A DNA stretch of 64,000 bases, from contig NZ_CP115669.1 in assembly GCF_029203285.1 (NCBI RefSeq), positions 310,001 to 374,000 on the forward strand, read 5' to 3'. The first letter of the stretch is position 1. Each line of letters starts with the position of its first letter. The notes under the pieces are model-generated. The model was not told the DNA's origin, searched no databases, and saw nothing but the letters and a program-made list of their open reading frames with translations. This document shows positions 17,672 to 26,691 of the stretch, one piece after another. Source of the DNA: Pseudomonas sp. PSE14 (lineage in GTDB: Bacteria > Pseudomonadota > Gammaproteobacteria > Pseudomonadales > Pseudomonadaceae). The position numbers and the translations under genes were made by a program.

Positions 17672-19510
17672 TCACTCCACCGGCCACACGCACGTCTGGT
17701 TCCGGCCCCGATGCTTCGCCGCGTACAGCGCCTGGTCCGCCTGGGCGATCAGCTGGTCCGGCTCGCTGTCCTGCCCCGGCTTGGCGATGGCCACGCCGAT
17801 GCTGATGGCCAGGCGCCCCAGCTCCGTCGCCGGGTGGGCGATGCCCAGCTCGGCGATCCGCTGGTGCACCCGCGCGGCCACGTGGGCGGCACCGTCCAGG
17901 CCGGTATCGGCGAGGATGATCACGAACTCCTCGCCACCGTAGCGGCAGGCCGCGTCCCCTTCGCGCTGCAGGCAGCCGCGCAGGGCGCCGGCGACCCGGC
18001 GCAGGGCATCGTCTCCGGCCAGGTGGCCGAGGCAGTCGTTGAACAGTTTGAAGTGGTCGACGTCGAGCATCAGGATCGCCAGCGGCGAGTCGGAGCGGCG
18101 CAGGCGGCGCCACTCGCTCTGCAACTGGCGGTCGAAGTAGCGGCGGTTGTACAGGCCGGTGAGGCCATCCTGCTGCGACTGCTTCTGCAGCTGGGCTTCC
18201 AGTTGCAGACGTTCGCCATTGTCGCGGGCCACGGCGATCAGGTACTCGCGCTCGCCCTGGTGGGCCAGTTGGGTATTGATCTCCGCCGCCTGCAGGCTGC
18301 CGTCGCGGCGTTGCATCTCGCGCTGGAAGATCATCGACAGGTTCAGTCGATTGGCCTGCTGCACCAGTTGCAGCCAGGCGAAGAAGCCGGGAATCAGACG
18401 CTCCGGGTCGTCGCGCAGCAACTGGCGGAACTCCTCGGCGCTGTAGCCGAGGCTGCTGTAGGTGGCGCAGTTCATGTGCAGCAGCTCGCGGGTGTGCAGC
18501 TCGAAGATGAACAGGGCGTCGCGGCTGGAATCGGTCAGGTCGAGCACCAGTTGCAGGCGTTCGCGGCTGTCGAGCAGGTGCCCCTCGATTTCCTGGCGTT
18601 GCTCGGCTTCCAGGTTGAGCAGGCGGTTGCTGGCGCTGAGCGCGGTGGCGCGGCGGGCGTTGTCCCGCGCCAGGGCGAGGGCGGCGACCAGCAGCAGGCT
18701 GATGGCCACGGCGGCGCTGAAGACGACCGTCGGTAGCGGTGTGGAGAGCGATTTCACCAGCGTTGCGCTGGGGCTGAGCTCCAGTTCGAAGTTGCGGTTG
18801 TTCAGCAGCTGCAGCGGCAGGCGCAGGGTGTCCTCGGCGCGGCTCTCCGGCTGGGCGCGGACGTACAGCGGCTGGCCATGCTCCAGCAGGCGCACGCTGA
18901 ACAGCTGGCTGTCGGCCTGCTCCAGCAGGTGGTTCATCAGGTTGCCGACGCGGAAGACGCCTTCCATGAAACCGTCGAACTGCAGCGTGCCGTCCGGGGC
19001 GCGCAGGTAGACCGGCGTGTAGAGCACGAAGCCGCGTCCACCCTGGAGCAGCTCGATGCTGTCGCTCAGGTGTGGCTTGCCGGTGTCGCGGGCGGCCATC
19101 GCGGTGGCGTAGCCGGGGCTCATCGGCGTCAGCCAGTAGTTCAGCGCCACCTCGTTGCCTTGCAAGGGCTCCACCCAGTGGATGCGCAGGTTCGCATCGG
19201 CCCACTGGATCGACTGGTAGCCGGGGAAGTTGTCGATGTAGAAGCGCGCGTTGAGCTCCCATTCCGAGCGCTGGATGCGCCCGTGGTGGGTCCAAAGCTC
19301 GGCCAGCAGGTCCAGCCCCTGCACCTGTTCGTGCAGGTTGGCCTCCAATTGGTGGGCGAGGGCGCGCGCCTGGTAGTTCAGGCGTTCGCGAACCCGTTGC
19401 CGTTCGCTGTTGGCCAGTTCAAGGCCGAGCCAGGCGCTGGCCAGCAGTAGAACGCAGAGCAGGCCGCCAAGTCCGAGATAGGTGGCAAGGGAGGACTTCA
19501 GGCGGTCCAT
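17672..19510 (-). CDS. Membrane diguanylate cyclase, CHASE-PAS-GGEEF
   Basis: A 612-residue inner-membrane signalling enzyme making cyclic di-GMP from two GTP. TM1 (about 12-33) and TM2 (about 268-288) bracket a periplasmic CHASE-type sensor (about 70-230). A PAS-like domain (about 325-435) precedes a complete catalytic domain: DGLTGLYNRRYFD, DVDHFKLFND and the active-site GGEEF at 525-529. The inhibitory I-site RxxD (R516-D519) is intact five residues before it, so product feedback is expected. No phosphodiesterase EAL domain is present. It stands alone; the ligand is unknown. Confidence 0.92.
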   Translation of the reverse strand: MDRLKSSLATYLGLGGLLCVLLLASAWLGLELANSERQRVRERLNYQARALAHQLEANLHEQVQGLDLLAELWTHHGRIQRSEWELNARFYIDNFPGYQSIQWADANLRIHWVEPLQGNEVALNYWLTPMSPGYATAMAARDTGKPHLSDSIELLQGGRGFVLYTPVYLRAPDGTLQFDGFMEGVFRVGNLMNHLLEQADSQLFSVRLLEHGQPLYVRAQPESRAEDTLRLPLQLLNNRNFELELSPSATLVKSLSTPLPTVVFSAAVAISLLLVAALALARDNARRATALSASNRLLNLEAEQRQEIEGHLLDSRERLQLVLDLTDSSRDALFIFELHTRELLHMNCATYSSLGYSAEEFRQLLRDDPERLIPGFFAWLQLVQQANRLNLSMIFQREMQRRDGSLQAAEINTQLAHQGEREYLIAVARDNGERLQLEAQLQKQSQQDGLTGLYNRRYFDRQLQSEWRRLRRSDSPLAILMLDVDHFKLFNDCLGHLAGDDALRRVAGALRGCLQREGDAACRYGGEEFVIILADTGLDGAAHVAARVHQRIAELGIAHPATELGRLAISIGVAIAKPGQDSEPDQLIAQADQALYAAKHRGRNQTCVWPVE

Positions 19511-19595
19511 GCGATGAATTCCGAAAGCGTTCCTTACCTAATAGCACAGTGACATCTGCCTTTCACGGCCAGGCTATTTCCTGGCTTGTCCCCCG

Positions 19596-20057
<462 letters not shown>

Positions 20058-20371
20058 CGGCGAAGGCCTCCTTGGATGTGGCGAATGTCCGGACTCGTCC
20101 GGGGACTAAGGGTAGGTGTTTCCCCTGCGACAAGCTGCCGGCTCGCGGGAGATTTGCTGTAGGAAGAAAATGTAGGAAATCGGCATGAACCTTGCCTGAA
20201 AGTGCCCGATGTTTTGGCAGGCGTGCCTCCTCCGACGATCGGTTGGCGTCAGAATTGCGAGAAGCTTTTCATTGTCGGAGAATGCCGCCGTTTTTAGCTT
20301 GGCCCGCCGGACGGACAAAAAAACCACCGCCGGCCATCGTGGACAGTTTGCCTGGAAGGGGGAGGCAATCG
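20058..20371. other. 314-base gene-free interval
   Basis: The interval lies between the divergent EVE gene and the 43-residue membrane protein gene. It contains short T-rich stretches and a TCCGGA/TCCGGG stem near 20089, but no repeat family, clear sigma-70 promoter or gene that I can support. It presumably holds both promoters. Confidence 0.5.
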
Positions 20372-20503
20372 ATGAAACGCAAGCCTGATCTTTTGTGGGT
20401 TCTGGTAATCCTGTTCGGCCTGGGGGTCGTCACCACCGGTTACACCCAGAGCCTCTGGGAACGCCAGGGCAGTCTGCCTGCCCAGGTCACTCAGCAGCCC
20501 TGA
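20372..20503 (+). CDS. Small single-span membrane protein (43 aa)
   Basis: The ATG at 20372 has an excellent ribosome site (GGGGGAGG at 20357-20364, spacing about 7). The product is basic at the N-terminus (MKRKPD) and has one hydrophobic span (LLWVLVILFGLGVVTTGYT) and a short polar tail. A longer open frame reaches back to 20192 but lacks initiation signals. The last 13 bases overlap the 3' end of convergent ygfA. I do not recognise a named family; similar micro-proteins occur at this locus in pseudomonads as far as I recall. Confidence 0.7.
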   Translation: MKRKPDLLWVLVILFGLGVVTTGYTQSLWERQGSLPAQVTQQP

Positions 20504-21144
20504 TTCTTCGCCGGGTGTCGCAGGGATCGCGACGCCTGTGCAAGCCGGCCATACCAGCCGCCATCCGTCACCGTGCCCATCAGCGGCACGTCCCAGCTGG
20601 CCAGCTCCAGCCGATCGACCTTCTGACATTCGTGCGCCAGACCCAATAGCGTCGGTGTGTGCCAATTTTTGCGCATGCCTAGGTAGGCCAGGGTGCGGTC
20701 GTAGAACCCCTTGCCCATGCCCAGGCGACCGCCCTGCGGATCGAACCCCACCAGTGGCAACAGCAGCAGGTCCAGCGCCCAGGCAGGGCGTTGCTGGCCG
20801 CGGTTGGGCACCGGCTCGGCGATGCCGAAACGGTTGCGCGTCCAGCGTTCGCCAATGCCGACGCGCTGGAAGGTCATGTGGGTTTTCGGCCAGTCCGACA
20901 GCACCGGCAGATAGGTCGCCTTGCCGCGCTTCTGCGCCGCTTTCATCAGGGGCCGTGGGTCGATCTCGCCGTCAGCCGGCAGATACAGGGCGATGTGCTT
21001 CGCGCGGCGAAACAGCGGATGCTGCGCCAACTGGCGATACAGGGCCTGGGCCGCGAGACGTTGCTGGAGCGGGGTGAGGGCGCGTCTGGCCTGGCGCAGC
21101 TTGCGGCGCAGGGCCGGACGGGAGAGACCGTCGGAATGGATCAT
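20491..21144 (-). CDS. ygfA: 5-formyltetrahydrofolate cyclo-ligase
   Basis: A 217-residue cytosolic enzyme that converts 5-formyl-THF to 5,10-methenyl-THF using ATP. The start Met (MIHSDGLSRPALRRKLRQ) at 21144 is preferred to an in-frame Met at 21168, which would lie inside the 6S RNA 3' end. Family motifs: the basic N-terminal RKLRQARRAL, LPLVGFDPQGGRLGMGKGFY and YDRTLAYL. Transcription from the 6S RNA promoter would run on into this gene, as in E. coli ssrS-ygfA. Folate recycling links it functionally to gcvTHP and thyA elsewhere in the window. Confidence 0.92.
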   Translation of the reverse strand: MIHSDGLSRPALRRKLRQARRALTPLQQRLAAQALYRQLAQHPLFRRAKHIALYLPADGEIDPRPLMKAAQKRGKATYLPVLSDWPKTHMTFQRVGIGERWTRNRFGIAEPVPNRGQQRPAWALDLLLLPLVGFDPQGGRLGMGKGFYDRTLAYLGMRKNWHTPTLLGLAHECQKVDRLELASWDVPLMGTVTDGGWYGRLAQASRSLRHPAKNQGC

Positions 21145-21147
21145 GAA

Positions 21148-21331
21148 AGGGTAAAGCTCCCCGGACATGCCGCTGTCGGGTTAGCCCTTGAACCCGAGAG
21201 TTCAAGGTGGTGGTTGCAGTAGGCTTTAAGGCTTTCCGTCGTGCGGACATGCACACCAGCCCAACTGGCAACCCCCGTTGTTGCAATTATCGGCTCAGGG
21301 ACATCACCGACTGGCAAACACACCAGGGAAC
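21148..21331 (-). ncRNA. ssrS: 6S RNA
   Basis: The transcript reads (G)UUCCCUGGUGUGUUUGCC ... and its sequence and place between zapA and ygfA match pseudomonad 6S RNA as I recall it. The 5' UCCCUGG pairs with CCGGGGA near the 3' end (21158-21164) to close the long stem. An internal hairpin CCUUGAAC-UCUC-GGGUUCAAGG lies at about 21184-21205. A TATAAT box at 21339-21344 sits seven bases before the inferred start. 6S RNA mimics an open promoter and sequesters sigma-70 RNA polymerase in stationary phase. The ends are approximate. Confidence 0.88.
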
Positions 21332-21338
21332 GGGGTGG

Positions 21339-21368
21339 ATTATACCCCAAGGAAATTTCCAGGGTCAG
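21339..21368 (-). promoter_or_regulatory. 6S RNA promoter
   Basis: The minus strand reads CTGACC (21363-21368), 18 bases, then a consensus TATAAT (21339-21344), with the 6S start seven bases further on. The -35 box overlaps the last codons of zapA. Confidence 0.65.
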
Positions 21369-21679
21369 ACTTCACCCGGTTCCTTATCGGTGGTAAGGGC
21401 CCGGTCCACGCGCTCGAGCAGTTCGCGCACGCGCTCGCGGGTGGAGCTGCTGTCGTGGTCCTGACGCTCCTGCTTGTGCAGCAGGTCGTGGGTGATGTTC
21501 AGCGCGGCCATCACCGCCACGCGGTCGGCGCCGATCACTTTGCCGCTGGAACGTATCTCGCGCATCTTGCTGTCGAGATAGCGCGCGGCGCTTTCCAGGT
21601 TGACGCGTTCCTCGGGAGGGCAGGCGATGCAGTACTCCTTGTCGAGGATTTGAACATTGAGGGTATTCGACTGGCTCAT
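21365..21679 (-). CDS. zapA: Cell division protein ZapA
   Basis: A 104-residue FtsZ-bundling protein. The N-terminal strand-helix domain (NTLNVQILDKEYCIACPPEE, then LESAARYLDSKMREIRSSGK) matches ZapA, followed by a C-terminal coiled coil (about 55-98) used for tetramerisation. It overlaps the upstream zapB-like gene by four bases and is followed by 6S RNA, the standard gammaproteobacterial layout. It acts at the cytokinetic ring. Confidence 0.93.
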   Translation of the reverse strand: MSQSNTLNVQILDKEYCIACPPEERVNLESAARYLDSKMREIRSSGKVIGADRVAVMAALNITHDLLHKQERQDHDSSSTRERVRELLERVDRALTTDKEPGEV

Positions 21680-21885
21680 GAGTCCTGCTCCAAGGCTTTG
21701 AGTCGCAAAATCATCGCTTCGACCTTCTGCCGCGCCAATTCGTTCTTCTCGATCAGATGGGCGCGTTCTTCCCGCCAGCTTTTCTCGTTCGCCCGCAGCA
21801 GCCGGTTTTCGGCCTTGAGCTGCTCCAGGCGCTGGAGCAGCTGGTCGAACTTGGCGATCAGCGTGTGCAGGTCGGCGTCTTCCAT
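21676..21885 (-). CDS. ZapB-like coiled-coil protein (TIGR02449 family)
   Basis: A 69-residue, almost wholly helical coiled-coil protein (heptads across about 5-66: [20 protein letters not shown], continuing to [11 protein letters not shown]). Conserved directly upstream of zapA in pseudomonads, it overlaps zapA by four bases, so the two are translationally coupled. By size and position it is probably a Z-ring accessory similar to ZapB. A TATATA element at about 21936-21941 could be its -10 box. Confidence 0.85.
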   Translation of the reverse strand: MEDADLHTLIAKFDQLLQRLEQLKAENRLLRANEKSWREERAHLIEKNELARQKVEAMILRLKALEQDS

Positions 21886-22071
21886 GGGCTCTCGCTTGGC
21901 TCTTTACTCGTAAGAATGGGAGTGACCGGGAACTATATAGGACCGCCGTGGGGGTGGGTCAACGCGGCGACCCGTTACATGGTCTTGCACTGGGCGGCGG
22001 TGCTAGGATACGAGACCACATTCTATGCGCGGCGCCCGATGGCGCCTAGCTGCCTTACCCCGGGTTCGATC

Positions 22072-22626
22072 ATGTCCACGTCAAGTTCCGCCTATACCGC
22101 CTTCTCCGCCCTGCTCGCCGAGGCCGCCCTGCCGATTTCCCCCGCCGAGCTGCACGGCCACCTGCTCGGCCGCGTCTGCGCCGGTTCCGGCTTCGACCAG
22201 GACGAATGGCTGCAAGCCGCCGGCGAGCTGCTCGGCGGTGAGCCGGGTGAGCGTCTGAGCGCGGCCCTGGGTGGCTTGTTGGGCATGGTCCAGCAGGACT
22301 TCAGCGCCGGCGAGATGGCCGTGGTGCTGATGCTGCCCAATGACGACGCCCCGCTGGCCGAGCGCGCCGCGGCCCTGGGCCAGTGGTGCCAGGGCTTCCT
22401 CGCCGGCTTCGGACTGGCGTTGCGCTCCCCCAGCCTGTCCGACGAAGCCGACGAAGTGCTGCAGGACATCGCCGCTATCGCCCAGGTCCAGGGCGCACTG
22501 GAAGATTCCGAAGACGGCGAGGCCGACTATATGGAAGTGCAGGAGTACCTGCGCGTCGCCCCGCTGCTGCTGTTCTCCGAGTTCGGCAAGGTGCCGGCAC
22601 CGGCCGAGAAACCGTCCCTGCATTGA
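22072..22626 (+). CDS. ygfB: YgfB/UPF0149 family protein
   Basis: A 184-residue all-helical protein. The ATG at 22072 gives the usual family start ([20 protein letters not shown]). Family blocks: [33 protein letters not shown] and GFLAGFGL. In P. aeruginosa the YgfB homologue is reported to lower ampDh3 expression through AlpA and so to influence beta-lactam resistance; this is literature knowledge, not visible here. It is the first gene of the ygfB-pepP-ubiH-ubiI run. Confidence 0.92.
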   Translation: MSTSSSAYTAFSALLAEAALPISPAELHGHLLGRVCAGSGFDQDEWLQAAGELLGGEPGERLSAALGGLLGMVQQDFSAGEMAVVLMLPNDDAPLAERAAALGQWCQGFLAGFGLALRSPSLSDEADEVLQDIAAIAQVQGALEDSEDGEADYMEVQEYLRVAPLLLFSEFGKVPAPAEKPSLH

Positions 22627-22635
22627 GGTTGCTGC

Positions 22636-23970
22636 ATGATCCGTATCGCCAAGTCGGAATACGCCCGTCGGCGCAAGGCGCTGATGGCGCAGATGGAACC
22701 CAACAGCATCGCCATTCTTCCGGCGGCGCCGATGTACATCCGCAACCGCGACGTCGAGCACGTCTACCGCCAGGACAGTGACTTCCAGTACCTCACCGGC
22801 TTCCCCGAGCCGGAAGCGGTGATGGCGCTGATCCCCGGCCGCGAGCATGGCGAGTACGTACTGTTCTGCCGCGAGCGAGATCCCGAGCGTGAGCTCTGGG
22901 ACGGTCTGCGCGCCGGCCAGGACGGCGCGATCAGCAACTTCGGCGCCGACGATGCGTTCCCCATCGGTGATATCGACGACATCCTCCCCGGCCTGATCGA
23001 AGGTCGCGACCGCGTCTACTACGCACTGGGCGCCAACCAGGAGTTCGACCGCCGGCTGGTGGACTGGATCAACGTGATCCGCTCCAAGGCCCGCCAGGGG
23101 GCGCAGCCGCCGAACGAGTTCGTCGCCCTCGACCACCTGCTGCATGACATGCGCCTGTACAAGAGCGCGGGCGAGGTGAAGGTGATGCGCTACGCCGCCG
23201 AGGTTTCCGCCGGCGCCCACGTGCGCGCCATGCAGATCTGCCGTCCGGGGCTGAGCGAGTATCACCTCGAAGCCGAGCTCGACTACGCCTTCCGCAAGGG
23301 CGGGGCGAAGATGCCGGCCTACGGTTCCATCGTCGCCACCGGTCGCAACGCCTGCATCCTGCACTACCGGGAGAACGACGCGCCGATCAAGGACGGTGAC
23401 CTGATCCTGATCGACGCCGGCTGCGAGATCGACTGCTACGCCAGCGACATCACCCGCACCTTCCCGGCCAATGGCGTGTTCAGCCCCGAGCAGAAGGCGA
23501 TCTACCAGTTGGTGCTCGACGCCAACATGGCCGCCTTCGACTACATCGCGCCGGGTCGCCACTGGAACGAGGCCCACGAGGCCACCGTGCGGGTCATCAC
23601 CGCGGGCCTTGTGAAGCTCGGCCTGCTCAGCGGCGATGTCGACGAACTGATCGCCAATGAAGCCTACAAGGCCTTCTACATGCACCGTGCCGGCCACTGG
23701 CTGGGTATGGACGTGCATGATGTCGGCGAGTATCGCGTCGGCGGCGAATGGCGCGTGCTCGAAGTGGGCATGTCGATGACCGTCGAGCCGGGCATCTACA
23801 TCTCCCCGGACAACACCGACGTGCCGAAGAAGTGGCGCGGCATCGGCGTGCGCATCGAGGACGACGTGGTGGTGACCAAGACCGGCTGCGAGATCCTGAC
23901 CAACGGTGTGCCCAAGACCGTCGCCGAGATCGAGGCACTGATGGCGCAAGCCCGCGCCCAGGCCGCCTGA
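22636..23970 (+). CDS. pepP: Xaa-Pro aminopeptidase (aminopeptidase P)
   Basis: A 444-residue metallopeptidase that removes N-terminal residues preceding proline. An N-terminal creatinase-like domain (about 1-170) precedes the pita-bread catalytic domain with its dimetal ligands: Asp in LILIDAGCEID, Asp in ASDITRTFP, His in HRAGHWLGMDVHD, Glu in TVEPGIYI and Glu in VRIEDDVVV. It starts 9 bases after ygfB and ends 1 base before ubiH, so it is in one operon. Confidence 0.95.
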   Translation: MIRIAKSEYARRRKALMAQMEPNSIAILPAAPMYIRNRDVEHVYRQDSDFQYLTGFPEPEAVMALIPGREHGEYVLFCRERDPERELWDGLRAGQDGAISNFGADDAFPIGDIDDILPGLIEGRDRVYYALGANQEFDRRLVDWINVIRSKARQGAQPPNEFVALDHLLHDMRLYKSAGEVKVMRYAAEVSAGAHVRAMQICRPGLSEYHLEAELDYAFRKGGAKMPAYGSIVATGRNACILHYRENDAPIKDGDLILIDAGCEIDCYASDITRTFPANGVFSPEQKAIYQLVLDANMAAFDYIAPGRHWNEAHEATVRVITAGLVKLGLLSGDVDELIANEAYKAFYMHRAGHWLGMDVHDVGEYRVGGEWRVLEVGMSMTVEPGIYISPDNTDVPKKWRGIGVRIEDDVVVTKTGCEILTNGVPKTVAEIEALMAQARAQAA

Positions 23971-23971
23971 C

Positions 23972-25156
23972 ATGCAACGTACGCAACTGGCCATCATCGG
24001 TGGTGGCCTGGTGGGCGCCAGCCTGGCACTGATTCTCCAGGCCGGCGCCCGCGAGCGCGGCTGGCGGATCGTGCTGGTCGAGCCGTTCGCCCCCGGCGAT
24101 GCCTATCAGCCCAGCTACGATGCGCGCTCGTCCGCGCTGTCTTTCGGCAGCCGGCAGATCTACGAACGCCTGGGGCTCTGGCAGCAGATCGCCCAGCGCG
24201 CCGAGCCGATCTCGCAGATTCACGTCTCCGACCGTGGCCGCTTCGGTTCCGCGCGCCTGACAGCGGTAGAGGAGGGCGTTCCGGCCCTGGGCTATGTGGT
24301 GGAGAACGCCTGGCTCGGCCAGAGCCTGTGGCGTGCCCTGGACCCGGAAGTGGTCAGCTGGCGCTGCCCCGCCGAGGTGCGGCGGATGGAAGCGATCGGC
24401 GATGGCTATCGCCTGACTCTGGACGACGACACGCAGCTGGACTGCGACCTTGCCGTGCTGGCCGATGGCGGCCGTTCCGGCCTGCGCGAGCAGCTGGGCA
24501 TCGGCGTGCGCTCCTCGTCGTACGGGCAGACCGCGCTGATCGCCAACGTCAGCCCGTCCGAAGCCCACCGAGGCCAGGCCTTCGAACGCTTTACCGAGAA
24601 CGGCCCGTTGGCCCTGCTGCCGTTGCCGGAAAACCGCTGCGCGCTGGTCTGGACCCGCAACGGCCGCGATGCCGAGCGCCTGCGCGAGCTGTCCGATGCG
24701 GCCTTCCTGTCCGAGTTGCAGGAAGCCTTCGGCTATCGCCTCGGCGCCTTCCGCCAGGTCGGCGCCCGCTATGGCTACCCGCTGAGCCTGATCGAGGCCG
24801 AGGAACAGATTCGCCCGCACCTGGTGGTGCTGGGCAATGCCGCCCACAGCCTGCACCCGATCGCCGGGCAGGGTTTCAACCTGTCGCTGCGTGATGCCCA
24901 GGCCCTGGCTGACCGGCTGTTGCAGGAAGAGGCCGCGCCGGGCGATTTCGCCGTGCTGCAGCGTTATCTCGACGGCCAGCGCCTGGACCAGCAGATGACC
25001 GTCGGCTTCTCCGACCGTGTCACCCGCCTGTTCTCCAACGCCCAGCCGCTGCTCGCCACCGGCCGCAACCTGGGCCTGCTCGGCCTCGACCTGCTGCCGC
25101 CGGCCAAGCGCTGGTTCGCTCGCCAGGCCATGGGCCTGGGCGCCCGCCCGGTGTGA
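23972..25156 (+). CDS. ubiH: 2-octaprenyl-6-methoxyphenol hydroxylase
   Basis: A 394-residue FAD monooxygenase of ubiquinone biosynthesis. It has the N-terminal dinucleotide fold LAIIGGGLVGASLALILQ (about 4-21), the DG motif VLADGGRSGLREQLG and the UbiH/COQ6 signature GNAAHSLHPIAGQGFNLSLR. It starts 1 base after the pepP stop. It is paired with the related ubiI downstream, as in E. coli pepP-ubiH-ubiI. Confidence 0.93.
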   Translation: MQRTQLAIIGGGLVGASLALILQAGARERGWRIVLVEPFAPGDAYQPSYDARSSALSFGSRQIYERLGLWQQIAQRAEPISQIHVSDRGRFGSARLTAVEEGVPALGYVVENAWLGQSLWRALDPEVVSWRCPAEVRRMEAIGDGYRLTLDDDTQLDCDLAVLADGGRSGLREQLGIGVRSSSYGQTALIANVSPSEAHRGQAFERFTENGPLALLPLPENRCALVWTRNGRDAERLRELSDAAFLSELQEAFGYRLGAFRQVGARYGYPLSLIEAEEQIRPHLVVLGNAAHSLHPIAGQGFNLSLRDAQALADRLLQEEAAPGDFAVLQRYLDGQRLDQQMTVGFSDRVTRLFSNAQPLLATGRNLGLLGLDLLPPAKRWFARQAMGLGARPV

Positions 25157-25181
25157 CAGCCCCCAGTCAAAAGGAAATTCG

Positions 25182-26399
25182 ATGCACGCGGATCTGGTAA
25201 TAGTCGGGGCCGGCATGGTCGGCAGCGCACTGGCCCTGGCCCTGGAAGGCAGCGGCCTGGACATCCTGCTGCTGGATGGCAGCCCGATGAGCGTCAAGCC
25301 GTTCGACCGCGAGTCGAGCTTCGAACCGCGCGTCAGCGCCCTGTCCGAAGCCAGCCGGCGCATCCTCCAGCGCTTGCACGCCTGGGACGGCATCGCCGCG
25401 CGCCGCGCCGAGCCTTATCGCGAGATGCAGGTGTGGGACGGCTCGGGCACCGGGCAGATCCACTTCAGCGCCGCCAGCGTGCATGCCGAGGTGCTCGGCC
25501 ATATCGTCGAGAACCGCGTGGTGCAGGATGCCCTGCTGGATCGCCTGCACGACTCCGCCCTCGGCCTGCTGCCCGGCGCGCGCCTGGAGCAACTGCGCCA
25601 TTCCGGCGACGACTGGCTGCTGACCCTGGCCGATGGCCGGGAAATCCGCACGCCGCTGGTGATCGCCGCCGACGGCGCCAACTCGGCGGTGCGCCGCCTG
25701 GCCGGCTGCGCCACCCGCGAGTGGGATTACCTGCACCACGCCATCGTCACCAGCGTGCGCTGCGAGAAGCCGCACCTGGCCACGGCCTGGCAACGCTTCA
25801 CCGATGACGGCCCGTTGGCCTTCCTGCCGCTGGCGAAAGAGGGTGACGCGCACTGGTGCTCGATCGTCTGGTCGACCACCCCGGAACAGGCCGAACGCAT
25901 CATGGCGCTGGACGACGACGGGTTTTGCGCTGCGCTGGGGCGGGCCTTCGAGCACCGCCTGGGCGCCATCGAACATGCCGACCGCCGCCTGTGCATCCCG
26001 CTGCGCCAGCGTCACGCCAAGCGCTACGTGGAGCCGGGGCTGGCGCTGATCGGCGATGCCGCGCACACCATTCACCCGCTAGCCGGGCAGGGCGTCAATC
26101 TCGGTTTCCTTGATGCCGCGGTGCTCGCCGAGGTGATTCTGCATGCCTACGAGCGGGGCGAGAATATTGCGGAAGAGCGCGTGCTGAGCCGCTTCGAGCG
26201 CCGCCGGATGCCGCACAACCTGGCGATGATGGCGGCGATGGAAGGCTTCCAGCGCCTGTTCCAGGCCGACCCGCTGGCGGTGCGCTGGCTGCGCAATGCC
26301 GGGCTGCGGCTGGTGGACAAGCACCATGAAGCCAAGGGCATGTTCGTGCGGCAGGCGCTGGGGCTCTCCGGCGATCTGCCGACGTTGGCGCGGGTTTGA
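25182..26399 (+). CDS. ubiI: 2-octaprenylphenol hydroxylase, UbiI/VisC-like
   Basis: A 405-residue FAD monooxygenase, paralogous to ubiH. FAD fold VIVGAGMVGSALALALEGSG, DG motif AADGANSAVRRLAG and signature GDAAHTIHPLAGQGVNLGFL. The start ATG at 25182 has AAAGG eight bases upstream and lies 25 bases after ubiH. In E. coli the corresponding enzyme performs C5 hydroxylation in ubiquinone synthesis. UbiF-like activity cannot be excluded from sequence. An inverted copy of the paired-hairpin repeat follows. Confidence 0.9.
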   Translation: MHADLVIVGAGMVGSALALALEGSGLDILLLDGSPMSVKPFDRESSFEPRVSALSEASRRILQRLHAWDGIAARRAEPYREMQVWDGSGTGQIHFSAASVHAEVLGHIVENRVVQDALLDRLHDSALGLLPGARLEQLRHSGDDWLLTLADGREIRTPLVIAADGANSAVRRLAGCATREWDYLHHAIVTSVRCEKPHLATAWQRFTDDGPLAFLPLAKEGDAHWCSIVWSTTPEQAERIMALDDDGFCAALGRAFEHRLGAIEHADRRLCIPLRQRHAKRYVEPGLALIGDAAHTIHPLAGQGVNLGFLDAAVLAEVILHAYERGENIAEERVLSRFERRRMPHNLAMMAAMEGFQRLFQADPLAVRWLRNAGLRLVDKHHEAKGMFVRQALGLSGDLPTLARV

Positions 26400-26416
26400 T
26401 AACGGCGGCCTTCGGC

Positions 26417-26555
26417 CCCTCACCCTAACCCTCTCCCAAGGGGAGAGGGGACTGATCGGCGCAAGCGGATGATTCAGGGCTCGCCGGTTGACTCCGCGAC
26501 ATCCACCTGCTCCGAATAGCTCCCTCTCCCTCTGGGAGAGGACTGGGGTGGGGGG
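26417..26555 (-). repeat. Paired-hairpin dispersed repeat, copy C (inverted)
   Basis: CCTCACCCTAACCCTCTCCC with an adjoining GGGGAGAGGGG hairpin arm (26417-26450) faces TCCCTCTCCCTCTGGGAGAG with a GGGGTGGGG tail (26521-26553). Read on the minus strand the order matches copies A (10281) and B (44819). It fills most of the ubiI-iron transporter gap. Confidence 0.75.
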
Positions 26556-26637
26556 CTCTTGGTTTACTACCCCAGTATCCCCGCGACCCCAAACCGCACC
26601 CTCCCGAAACACCCCGACACACCTACGCGACCCAGTA

Positions 26638-26662
26638 GCAAATGCGGTTCCTTATCATTTGC
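26638..26662 (+). promoter_or_regulatory. Candidate Fur box
   Basis: The inverted repeat GCAAATG-N11-CATTTGC, with an AT-rich core CTTATCATTT resembling the Fur half-site, lies 29 bases before the ferric-iron binding protein gene. This is consistent with iron repression of that gene. Confidence 0.5.
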
Positions 26663-26691
26663 GGGATATCTTCCCCGCAAAGGACACGCCC

